From contig NZ_JAEVHM010000017.1 of the NCBI RefSeq assembly GCF_016802865.1, positions 1 through 59,041 on the forward strand: DNA of 59,041 nt, in the 5' to 3' direction. Each line of letters opens with the position of its first letter. Positions within the stretch are counted from its first letter, which is position 1. The notes below the pieces were generated by a model that saw only the letters and a list, made by a program, of their open reading frames with translations, had not been told where the DNA came from and ran no database searches. Origin of the DNA: Micromonospora parastrephiae. GTDB taxonomy: Bacteria > Actinomycetota > Actinomycetes > Mycobacteriales > Micromonosporaceae. This document shows, in pieces, positions 47,547 through 55,252 of this stretch. The translations under genes were made by a program, and so were the position numbers.

Positions 47547-48556
47547 ATGGAGTCGCCCACCCTGTCGGTGGTCATCCCGATGTTCAACGAGACTGCCGTC
47601 ATCCGGCTCTGGTCACCCGGCTGCGGTCGGTGCTCGACGCGCTCGCCGTCGACTACGAGGTGGTGGCCGTCGACGACGGCAGCCGGGACGACACCGTGTC
47701 GGTGCTCTCCGACCACGGTCGGGACTGGCCGCAGCTGCGCGTGATCCGCCTGCGGCGCAACAGCGGCCACCAGGCGGCGTTGACCGCCGGGCTGCAGCGG
47801 GCCGCCGGCCGGTGGGTGGTGAGCCTCGACGCCGATCTCCAGGACCCGCCGGAGGTCATCGCCGAGATGCTCCGGGTGGCCCGCGAGGACGATGTGGACG
47901 TGGTCTACGGCGTCCGCGCCGACCGCAGCACCGACACTGCCTTCAAGCGCAACACCGCCCGGGTCTACTACTGGCTGATGCGCCGGCTCGTCGGCGGTGA
48001 GCTGCCCGCCCAGGCCGGCGATTTCCGGCTGCTCAGCCGGGACGTGATCGAGGTGCTGCGGCGGCTGCCCGAACGCGCCCCGGTCTACCGGCTGCTGGTG
48101 CCGTCGCTCGGCTTTCCCAGCGCCGAGGTGCGCTACGTCCGCGCGGCGCGGGCCGCCGGGGAGACGAAGTACCCGCTGCGTCGGATGGTCGCCCTCGCCT
48201 GGGAGAGCACGGCGAGCTTCTCCGCGGCGCCGCTGCGACTGGCCACCTGGCTGGGGATGTGCAGCTTCCTGCTCTGCCTCGTGCTGATCGCGTTCGGCAT
48301 GGTCGTGCACGTATCCGGCGCCACGATCCCCGGCTGGACGTCGATGTTCGTCGCGGTGCTGCTGCTCAGCGGCGTGCAGTTGGTCTGCCTCGGCCTGCTC
48401 GGCGACTACGTCGGCCGGATCTACGCCACCCTGCAGAACAGGCCCGCCTTCCACGTGGGGTTCGACTCCCACGACGGCGTGGGTGGCACCGCGACGAACG
48501 CGCCCGACCGAACCGGTGACGGGTCACGCACACCAGCCGTCGGCGTCCATGGCTGA
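47547..48556 (+). pseudogene. GT2 glycosyltransferase (polyprenyl-phosphate sugar type), frameshifted near 47603
   Basis: A DPM1/GtrB-like glycosyltransferase. The first frame gives ESPTLSVVIPMFNETAVI; then one C is missing at 47603-47604 (ATCCGG for expected ATCCCGG), after which the protein continues ALVTRLRSVLDALAVDYEVVAVDDGSRDDT in the next frame. The catalytic DADLQDPPE, QAGDFRLLSRDV and two C-terminal membrane helices (WLGMCSFLLCLVLIAFG, FVAVLLLSGVQLVCLGLLG) are intact. Such enzymes attach a sugar to polyprenyl phosphate on the cytoplasmic face. It overlaps the next membrane protein by eight bases, suggesting that gene is the partner. Probably functional, with a sequencing error; 336 residues when corrected. 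Confidence 0.8.
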
Positions 48557-50915
48557 CACCCTGCTCGCCGAGCGGGTCGACACACCGACGTCGGCGTCAC
48601 GTCGCAACATCCTCGTGCCGGCACTCGCCGGGATGCCCTGGCTGCTCGCCGTCGCCGCACTGCTCCTGCTCTGGTGGCGCGGCGGCGTGCCGGTCCCCGA
48701 CCTCGCCCGGTACGCCGGTTACTGGACCTTCGCCCTGGTGCTTCCCGGGACGCTGGTGCACCGCGCGCTGCGCGGCGGCCGGGGCAACCTGCCGGAGGAC
48801 CTCGCCCACGGCGCGGCCACCGGTCTGCTGCTCGAACTCGTCGCCTGGGCGTCGGCCGCGGCGACCGGCCAGCAGTCACTGCTGCGGTGGTGGCCGCTGC
48901 CGCTGCTCGTCGCCTTCGCCGCCGTACCCCGGCTGCGCCGGCACTGGCGGGTCGGCGAGCGCCGGCCGCTTCCCCTCGCGTGGCACTGGGCGATGGGCGC
49001 GGCTCTGCTGCTGGTGCTGGCCTGGGGTTACACCCAGTGGCGGCTGGTCCCGCTGCCGCCGGTCGATGGCTACTACTACCAGGACCTGCTCTACCACCTG
49101 GGGCTGGTGCAGGAGCTGACCCGGGCGATGCCGTTCGAGTTGCCGCACGTGGCGGGTGAGGAGTTGCGCTACCACTACCTCTCCGACGCCCACCTGGCCG
49201 CCGGGAGCATGATCACCGGCAGCGCACCGCCTGTGGTGCTGCTGCGGCTCTGGCTGGTGCCGGTGATCGGTACGGCGGTGGTGCTCGCGGCCGGGCTCGT
49301 CCGGGACCTGAGCGGCGCCGTCTGGACCGGTCCGGTGGTCGCCGTCGCCGGTTTCGTCGGGGGCACGGTCACGCTCGCCTCGCCCGTCGGGGCGTCGGGT
49401 GAGCTGCCGCTGTCGTACGCCAGCCCGTCCCAGACGTACGTGCTGGTGCCGTTGCTGCTGCTCACCGGGCTCTGCGTCGACGTTGCCCGGGGGCGTGACC
49501 TCGGGCCGGCCTGGCCGCTGGTCCCTGCGCTCGGGCTGGCCTGTGCGGGGGCGAAGTCCAGCGCCCTGCCGCCGCTGATCGCCGGCCTGGGTCTCACCGC
49601 CGCCGTCGTCTGGTGGCGGGACCGGCGGGTGCCACGCCCCGCGCTGGTGGCGCTGGCCTGCCTGGTGGCGGCGATGGCACTCGGTTTCCGACTGTTCGCC
49701 GGCGGCGGGGCCTCCACACTGCGGGTGCAGGCCCTGGCGCTGCTGCACTTCATCGGCCCGTACGCCGAGACCCTCGGTCGGGGTGACGGGATCTGGCCGG
49801 CCGCGCCGCTGCCGCCGGGCATCGACGACGGCGGTGCTCTCGGGTGGCTGTTGGCGTTCGCCCTGGTGGGGTGGTGGGTGCTGGGTCAGGCGCCGCGATG
49901 GGTGGGGATGGCCCTGCTCGCCGACCGGGAGCGCCGGGCCGACCCGGCCGTCTGGCTGCTCGCCGGCACGGTGCTGGCCGGTGCCGCCACCACCTGGGTG
50001 TTCCAGCACCCGTCGGTCAGCCAGATCTACTTCTGGATGGGTGTCATCCCGGTCGGTGTGGTGCTGACCGCCTGGTCGCTCGCGGCGGCCCGGGTGCCGT
50101 GGACGGTGCTGACGGCGACCGCGGGCGTCGGCGCGTTGATGGCGCTCGCCGCGGCCGGCACGGTGGTGGGTCTCGCCGTGCCCACGATCGACCGTCCCGT
50201 TCCGCCGAGCGTCGAGGGGTGGCTGCGGGCGCTGGGCGCCTCGGCGGCCGGGTACGCGCTGTTCGTGGTGGTGGCCGCGGCCCTCGCCGTGGTGGTGGCC
50301 GCGCTGTGGCGGCGGCGGGTACCGGCACCGGACGGCCGTCGGCGGGCGGTGCCGGTGGCGATGGCCGGCATCACCGCCGCGCTGCTCGGCGCCAGCGTCG
50401 CGCTCGTCCTGGCCGGGACCGTCCGCTCCGTGCTCAGCGAGCCGGTGCCGGCGAGCGGGCCGCAGCCGTACGCGTTGACGGCCGACGAGATGCGCGCGGC
50501 GTTGTGGCTGGACGGGCATGCCGCCGACGACGACGTGATCGCCACGAACGTGCACTGCCAGCCGGTGCCGACCAGCCCGCACTGCGACGCCCGCGCGTTC
50601 TGGGTGACCGGTCTGGGCGGGCACCGGGCGGTCGTGGAGAGCTGGGGCTACACCGACGCGGTCGTGGCCGCGCACGGTGTGGCGAACCTGGGGTACGCCC
50701 GGCAGAGCTTCCCCGACCAGGACCTGTTCGCGCTCAACGAGCGGGTATTCGCCGCCCCGGATGCGACCGACCTGGAGCTGCTCCGCACGCGCCACGGTGT
50801 CCGGTGGCTCTTCGCGGACACCAGGGCGGGCGCCGTGTCCCCGGAGCTGGCCCGGCTCGCCCCGGTGCGGCTGGTCGCCGGCACGGTCACCGTCCACGAG
50901 CTGAGCAACCCTTGA
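48549..50915 (+). CDS. Large multi-pass membrane protein, probable GT-C-type glycosyltransferase
   Basis: A 788-residue integral membrane protein with roughly 14 hydrophobic segments. The large first loop contains YYYQDLLYHLGLVQELT and YHYLSDAHLAAGS, whose Asp and His residues recall GT-C enzymes that use polyprenyl-phosphate sugars. A C-terminal extracytoplasmic domain of about 130 residues (TADEMRAALWLDGHAADDDVIATN, RHGVRWLFADT) resembles that of other large actinobacterial membrane glycosyltransferases. It overlaps the GT2 gene by eight bases. The GT2 would make the donor and this protein would transfer the sugar outside. Family assignment is by topology and context only. Confidence 0.6.
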   Translation: MADTLLAERVDTPTSASRRNILVPALAGMPWLLAVAALLLLWWRGGVPVPDLARYAGYWTFALVLPGTLVHRALRGGRGNLPEDLAHGAATGLLLELVAWASAAATGQQSLLRWWPLPLLVAFAAVPRLRRHWRVGERRPLPLAWHWAMGAALLLVLAWGYTQWRLVPLPPVDGYYYQDLLYHLGLVQELTRAMPFELPHVAGEELRYHYLSDAHLAAGSMITGSAPPVVLLRLWLVPVIGTAVVLAAGLVRDLSGAVWTGPVVAVAGFVGGTVTLASPVGASGELPLSYASPSQTYVLVPLLLLTGLCVDVARGRDLGPAWPLVPALGLACAGAKSSALPPLIAGLGLTAAVVWWRDRRVPRPALVALACLVAAMALGFRLFAGGGASTLRVQALALLHFIGPYAETLGRGDGIWPAAPLPPGIDDGGALGWLLAFALVGWWVLGQAPRWVGMALLADRERRADPAVWLLAGTVLAGAATTWVFQHPSVSQIYFWMGVIPVGVVLTAWSLAAARVPWTVLTATAGVGALMALAAAGTVVGLAVPTIDRPVPPSVEGWLRALGASAAGYALFVVVAAALAVVVAALWRRRVPAPDGRRRAVPVAMAGITAALLGASVALVLAGTVRSVLSEPVPASGPQPYALTADEMRAALWLDGHAADDDVIATNVHCQPVPTSPHCDARAFWVTGLGGHRAVVESWGYTDAVVAAHGVANLGYARQSFPDQDLFALNERVFAAPDATDLELLRTRHGVRWLFADTRAGAVSPELARLAPVRLVAGTVTVHELSNP

Positions 50916-50958
50916 CGGCCCGGCCCGGCCCGGTCCGGGTGCTGGCCAGCACGTGCGG

Positions 50959-50964
50959 GACAAT
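50959..50964 (+). promoter_or_regulatory. -10 box of a probable leaderless purB transcript
   Basis: GACAAT ends seven bases before GTG 50972, and no ribosome-binding site precedes that codon. Confidence 0.4.
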
Positions 50965-50971
50965 GAGGTAC

Positions 50972-52396
50972 GTGACGACGATCCCCAACGTGCTCGCCAA
51001 CCGGTACGCCTCGCCCGAGTTGGTCGCCCTCTGGTCGCCCGAGGAGAAGGTCCGGATGGAGCGGCGGCTCTGGCTCGCCGTGCTCCGCGCCCAGCGCGAT
51101 CTGGGCGTACCGGTGCCGGACGGTGTGGTCGAGGCGTACGAGCGGGTGCTCGACCAGGTCGACCTCGCCTCGATCGCGGAGCGGGAACGGGTGACCCGGC
51201 ACGACGTGAAGGCCCGCATCGAGGAGTTCAGTGCGCTCGCCGGGTTCGAGCACGTGCACAAGGGGATGACCTCGCGGGACCTCACCGAGAACGTCGAGCA
51301 GCTCCAGGTGCGTGCCTCGCTGGAGTTGATCCGGGACCGGGTGGTGGCCACCCTGGCCCGGCTGGCCTGGCTGGCGTACGAGCACTCCGAGCTGGTGATG
51401 ACCGGCCGCTCGCACAACGTGGCGGCGCAGGCCACCACGCTGGGCAAGCGCTTCGCGTCGGCGGCGGAGGAACTGCTGATCGCGTACGAGCGGCTGGAGG
51501 AGCTGATCGCCCGCTACCCGCTGCGCGGGATCAAGGGCCCGGTCGGCACGTCCGCCGACCAGCTCGACCTCTTCGACGGCGACGCCGACAAGGTGGCCGA
51601 CCTGGAGCGCCGGGTCGCCGAGCACCTGGGCTTCTCGCGGGTGCTGGACAGCGTGGGGCAGGTCTACCCGCGGTCGTTGGACTTCGACGTGCTGGCCGCG
51701 TTGGCGCAGGTCGCCGCCGCGCCGTCGTCGCTGGCCACCACGATCCGGCTGATGGTCGGTCAGGAGTTGGTCACCGAGGGCTTCAAGCCGGGCCAGGTCG
51801 GCTCCAGCGCGATGCCGCACAAGATGAACACCCGCTCGTCGGAGCGGGTGAACGGCTTCGCGGTGATCATCCGGGGTTACCTGTCGATGGTCGGCGAGCT
51901 GGCCGGTGACCAGTGGAACGAGGGGGACGTGTCCTGCTCGGTGGTCCGGCGGGTGGCCCTGCCGGACGCGTTCTTCGCCGCCGACGGGCTGTTCCAGACG
52001 TTCCTGACCGTGCTCGACGAGTTCGGCGCGTACCCGGCGGTGATCAACCGGGAGCTGGAGCGGTTCCTGCCGTTCCTGGCCACCACCAAGATCCTGGTGG
52101 CGGCGGTCCGGCGTGGCGTCGGCCGGGAGGTCGCGCACGAGGTGATCAAGGAGCACGCGGTCGCGGTGGCGCTGGCCATGCGGGAGAAGGGCGCGCCGGA
52201 GAACGACCTGTTCGACCGGCTGGCGGCGGACGGGCGGCTCGGTCTGTCCCGCGCCGACATCGACACCCTCGTCGCCGACCGGAGCGCCTTCGTCGGCACC
52301 GCCCAGGCCCAGGTGGCAGCGGTGACAAGCCGAATCACCAGGGTGGTGGAAGCCCACCCCGACGCAGCCACCTACTCCCCACCCCCCATCCTCTGA
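50972..52396 (+). CDS. purB: Adenylosuccinate lyase
   Basis: Cleaves adenylosuccinate to AMP and SAICAR to AICAR, acting twice in purine synthesis; 474 residues. Features are VTTIPNVLANRYASPEL at the N-terminus, the His-containing GRSHNVAAQATTLGKR, the substrate-binding KGPVGTSADQL and the flexible catalytic loop GSSAMPHKMN with its Ser. GTG 50972 gives the usual family start and has a -10-like GACAAT seven bases before; ATG 50963 is in frame. A 61-bp palindromic element starts 18 bases after the stop. Confidence 0.96.
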   Translation: MTTIPNVLANRYASPELVALWSPEEKVRMERRLWLAVLRAQRDLGVPVPDGVVEAYERVLDQVDLASIAERERVTRHDVKARIEEFSALAGFEHVHKGMTSRDLTENVEQLQVRASLELIRDRVVATLARLAWLAYEHSELVMTGRSHNVAAQATTLGKRFASAAEELLIAYERLEELIARYPLRGIKGPVGTSADQLDLFDGDADKVADLERRVAEHLGFSRVLDSVGQVYPRSLDFDVLAALAQVAAAPSSLATTIRLMVGQELVTEGFKPGQVGSSAMPHKMNTRSSERVNGFAVIIRGYLSMVGELAGDQWNEGDVSCSVVRRVALPDAFFAADGLFQTFLTVLDEFGAYPAVINRELERFLPFLATTKILVAAVRRGVGREVAHEVIKEHAVAVALAMREKGAPENDLFDRLAADGRLGLSRADIDTLVADRSAFVGTAQAQVAAVTSRITRVVEAHPDAATYSPPPIL

Positions 52397-52413
52397 CCCC
52401 CGCGTTCCCATCG

Positions 52414-52474
52414 GTTGATCATGAAGTTATTGCCCCGACACGCCGATGTGTAGGGCAATAACTTCATGATCGAC
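52414..52474. repeat. 61-bp palindromic element, copy 3 (after purB)
   Basis: 22-bp arms (52414-52435, 52453-52474) with one mismatch and a 17-base loop containing GACACGCCG on the plus strand. Lies between the converging purB and YbjQ-family genes, so it may terminate both. Confidence 0.9.
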
Positions 52475-52493
52475 GGACTGCGGCGGGCGCGGG

Positions 52494-52952
52494 TTACTCG
52501 CCGGTGGGGGTTTCTGCGGCGGTTCTCAGGTTGGGGGCGCTGGCCGGTTCGGCGATGCCGCCGGGCGACCCCGTGAAGCCCGCGGGCTCCGCGGTCTCCG
52601 CCGCGACCACCGGCTGGTCGGCCGGCATGACCTCGGGCATCTTGGGTACGACGATCACCGCCGTGCCGTAGGCGCAGATCTCCATCCACATCTCGCCGCA
52701 GTCCCGGCTGTCGAACCGCATGCCGATCACCGCGTTCGCGCCGAGCCGCAGCGCCTCCTCGCCGAGGCGGGCCACCGAGTCGGTACGCCACCGGGTCAGG
52801 TTGTCCGGTGCCATCGGGTCGTACGCGCCACCGCGCAGGTTCTTGACCCCCTCGCGGTACGGGTTGCGCGTCCTGGCCATCGATGACACCACCTCACCGA
52901 GAATCTGGCGGATCTCGTAGCCGGGCAGTTGCTCCGTCGTCACGACCAGCAC
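52494..52952 (-). CDS. YbjQ/UPF0145 family protein
   Basis: A 152-residue protein whose first 105 residues form the small YbjQ (DUF74) domain: TTEQLPGYEIRQILGEV, the central EEALRLGANAVIGMRFD and EICAYGTAVIVV. The fold makes pentameric rings and was suggested to bind metal, but its role is unknown. A Pro/Ala-rich tail of about 45 residues follows. GTG 52952 is used; GTG 52943 is the alternative. It converges with purB. Confidence 0.85.
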   Translation of the reverse strand: MLVVTTEQLPGYEIRQILGEVVSSMARTRNPYREGVKNLRGGAYDPMAPDNLTRWRTDSVARLGEEALRLGANAVIGMRFDSRDCGEMWMEICAYGTAVIVVPKMPEVMPADQPVVAAETAEPAGFTGSPGGIAEPASAPNLRTAAETPTGE

Positions 52953-53081
52953 GATTCCGATGCTGTCAGGAGCGGCCCGACCCGATCGTGCGCATTGTTC
53001 ACCTGATCGGATGCTGCAAAACGGCGCGGCGCGGACGGCGGGCACTCGGCCGGCCATCCACGCCGCGCCGGGCGCTAACCG

Positions 53082-53765
53082 TCAGACACCGGCCGTCGAG
53101 GTGATCCAGGCTCGGTTGTACGCAACGCTGCCGTAGTTCTGGATGCTCGACCCGTCGGCGGTGGAGGCGACGCCGACCTGCTGACCGTTGTAGAACTGCG
53201 GCCCACCGGAGTCACCACGCCAGGCGTTGCCGTTGATCCGGGTGCTGCGGATCGCCTGTCCGCCGTACGCGTCGGTGGCGTTGTTGCTGGTCACCTGGAC
53301 GGTGGCGGTCTTGAGCTGGCTGGACGCGGAGCAGCCGCTGTAGCAGGTCATGCCCCAGCCGTAGATCGAGTTGGTGGAGCCGACGGGCGGGTTGCTGCTG
53401 GCCAGGCTCACCGCGGAGGTGCTGACGGTGCTGGAGAGCCGCATGAGGGCGAGGTCGTTGCGGGTGTAGGTGGCGCTGACGGTGCGGGTGACGCCACCCG
53501 AGGCGCGGTAGACACTGCCGACCCGTACGGACATGGTGCCGCTGATGCAGTGTCGGGCGGTGAGCACCCACTGCGGGGCGATCACGCTGCCGGAGCAGGT
53601 GAACGAGCCGTTGCTGAGCACCGCGGCGGCCCAGGGGGCGGACGAGACGGTGTTGCCGCCGATGATGGGTTGCGGGCCGGCCGGGGCGGCGACCGCGCCG
53701 GACGTGGCGCCGAGGACGCCGACCAGCGCCGTGCCGAGTACGGCGAGCAGGGGACGGATGCGCAT
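53082..53765 (-). CDS. Secreted trypsin-like serine protease (S1 family)
   Basis: A 227-residue secreted protease. A Sec-type signal peptide (MRIRPLLAVLGTALVGVLG, cleavage near AVAAPA) is followed by a short propeptide and the mature start IIGG. The catalytic triad is complete: His72 in TARHC, Asp104 in NDLALM, and Ser186 in GDSGGP. Cys57/Cys73 and Cys141/Cys145 may form disulfides. The mature enzyme is small and Ser/Thr-rich, as in Streptomyces SGPA-type proteases. A clear promoter (TTGAAA-N17-TAATGT) lies upstream and a 22-bp dyad sits at its start site, so expression is likely repressed by an unknown regulator. Confidence 0.92.
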   Translation of the reverse strand: MRIRPLLAVLGTALVGVLGATSGAVAAPAGPQPIIGGNTVSSAPWAAAVLSNGSFTCSGSVIAPQWVLTARHCISGTMSVRVGSVYRASGGVTRTVSATYTRNDLALMRLSSTVSTSAVSLASSNPPVGSTNSIYGWGMTCYSGCSASSQLKTATVQVTSNNATDAYGGQAIRSTRINGNAWRGDSGGPQFYNGQQVGVASTADGSSIQNYGSVAYNRAWITSTAGV

Positions 53766-53844
53766 CGGGTGGACTCCTTGGACGGGGCGGGCCCGGGGTC
53801 GCCGGGTGCCGGACGGCGACGGCGGGAGGTCCCCGCCATCGCTC

Positions 53845-53866
53845 TACATCGAGGTACGTCGATGTA
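53845..53866. promoter_or_regulatory. 22-bp operator dyad of the protease promoter
   Basis: Arms TACATCGA and TCGATGTA flank GGTACG; 10 of 11 pairs are complementary. It begins immediately downstream of the -10 box, over the transcription start, the classical repressor position. The cognate regulator is not in the window. Confidence 0.65.
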
Positions 53867-53894
53867 CATTAGGGCCCACGGCCGGCGTTTTCAA
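53866..53894 (-). promoter_or_regulatory. Promoter of the serine protease gene
   Basis: On the minus strand TTGAAA (53889-53894) and TAATGT (53866-53871) are separated by 17 bp. It is followed by the 22-bp dyad and a 5' leader of about 90 bases. Confidence 0.65.
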
Positions 53895-54122
53895 GGATTC
53901 GATCGAGGTTAACCAATGTAACGATTCGGCTACCCCGAGCGCCGTGTATGCCCTGGTGAGACCGCGTGTCCCGGCTGGCGACCCACCTCGGGCACCGGTT
54001 ATGTCGATCACCGTCTGAACTGCACCCGGCCGGTGCGTCCGCGACGGAATCTGCCAGGTACGCTGGCTGCGCTCGCCCGTTGTGGGTCGGCACCCAACTG
54101 CGTACACAGTCAGGAGTGCCCA

Positions 54123-54386
54123 GTGCCTCGCGTCGTCGTCGACGTCATGCTCAAGCCCGAGATCCTCGATCCGCAGGGCCAGGCCGTCGCAAACGCGCTG
54201 CCCCGGCTCGGCGTCAGCGACGTCGCCTCGGTTCGGATCGGCAGGCGGATCGAGATCGAATTCACCGGTGAACCGGACCTGGACCGGGCCCGGGAAATCG
54301 CCGACAAGCTGCTCGCCAACCCGGTCATCGAGGACTTCACCGTCCGCCTGGTCGAGGCCGACGAGACCGCGGACGCCCGCTCGTGA
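54123..54386 (+). CDS. purS: Phosphoribosylformylglycinamidine synthase subunit PurS
   Basis: The small subunit that links PurQ and PurL in the FGAM synthase complex; 87 residues. It has [19 protein letters not shown] and the centre ANALPRLGV, ending with [10 protein letters not shown]. An AGGAG ribosome-binding site precedes GTG 54123. Its TGA stop overlaps the expected purQ start. First gene of the purSQL operon. Confidence 0.94.
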   Translation: MPRVVVDVMLKPEILDPQGQAVANALPRLGVSDVASVRIGRRIEIEFTGEPDLDRAREIADKLLANPVIEDFTVRLVEADETADARS

Positions 54387-55065
54387 CGCCCGGGTCGGTG
54401 TGGTCACCTTCCCTGGCTCGCTCGACGACGGGGACGCGGCCCGGGCCGTCCGGATCGCCGGCGCCGAGCCGGTCCGGCTCTGGCACGGTGACCCGGATCT
54501 GCACGGGGTGGACGCGGTCGTGCTGCCCGGCGGTTTCTCCTACGGTGACTATCTGCGCTGCGGCGCCATCGCCCGGTTCGCGCCGGTGATGGAGACGATC
54601 GTGGACGCCGCCCAGGGTGGCCTGCCGGTGCTCGGCATCTGCAACGGCTTCCAGATCCTCTGCGAGGCGCACCTGCTGCCCGGCGCGCTCACCCGCAACC
54701 AGCACCTGCACTTCCGCAACCGGGACCAGGTCCTGCGCATCGAGTCGGCCGGCACGGCGTGGACCAACACGTTCCAGCCCGGCCAGGAGGTGCTCGTCCC
54801 GGTGAAGAACGGCGAGGGCTGCTACGTCGCCGACACCGCGACGCTGGACCAGCTCGAAGCCGAGGGCCGGGTTGTCGCACGCTACGTCGGGGGCAACCCC
54901 AACGGGTCGCTGCGCGACATCGCCGCGATCACCAACTCCGCCGGCAACGTTGTCGGCATCATGCCGCACCCCGAGCACGCGGTGGAGGCGCTCACCGGCC
55001 CCTCACTGGACGGCCTCGGCTTCTTCACCTCGGTCCTCAAGCACCTGGTGGGGACGCCGGCGTGA
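54383..55065 (+). CDS. purQ: Phosphoribosylformylglycinamidine synthase glutaminase subunit PurQ; apparent frameshift at codon 3
   Basis: A class I glutamine amidotransferase supplying ammonia to PurL, about 227 residues. The catalytic Cys lies in [11 protein letters not shown], the oxyanion segment is [13 protein letters not shown], and the His/Glu pair is in MPHPEHAVE. The usual start [16 protein letters not shown] would begin with GTG 54383 overlapping the purS stop, but the sequence reads GTGACGCCCGG where GTGACGGCCCGG is expected, so the first codons are out of frame with the rest. GTG 54400 is an in-frame start that would drop about six residues. A base-calling error near 54388 is likely because the enzyme is essential for purine synthesis. 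Confidence 0.88.
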
Positions 55066-55171
55066 GCGCGAGGAGCGAGCCGGGTCTGCGAGCCCCGCAG
55101 TCGCGAACGAACGGCGCGTTGGTGAGCGCGAGGAGCGAGCCGGGTCCGCGAGCCCCGCAGTCGCGAACGAA
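55062..55171. repeat. Two direct repeats of about 51 bp with 60-bp period
   Basis: Copies at 55062-55111 and 55122-55171 begin GTGAGCGCGAGGAGCGAGCC and share all but one base. The first overlaps the purQ stop codon. A decayed third piece (GAGCGCAGCGAGGA) precedes the purL ribosome-binding site. They look like a dispersed 3'-end repeat of the genus. Confidence 0.85.
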
Positions 55172-55252
55172 GAGCGGAACGGTGACCGGCGACACGATCA
55201 CCGGTCAGCTCAACCGCCGGTCTGGCGGGCACGAGCGCAGCGAGGAGAGGTC

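Larger units (their letters stand above)
53766..54122. other. Intergenic region between the protease and purS
   Basis: No gene is seen in these 357 bases. The left third holds the protease promoter and operator (below). The right part leads to purS: a CAGGAG ribosome-binding site is at 54110-54115 and a TACGCT -10-like box is at 54059. No tRNA-like cloverleaf or stable hairpin is evident. Confidence 0.7.

Noticed and set aside
29642..52474. Short peptides of the type MKLLP...NNFMIN read from the 61-bp elements
   Set aside because: They arise simply because the element is a palindrome with an ATG in each arm; no ribosome-binding sites.
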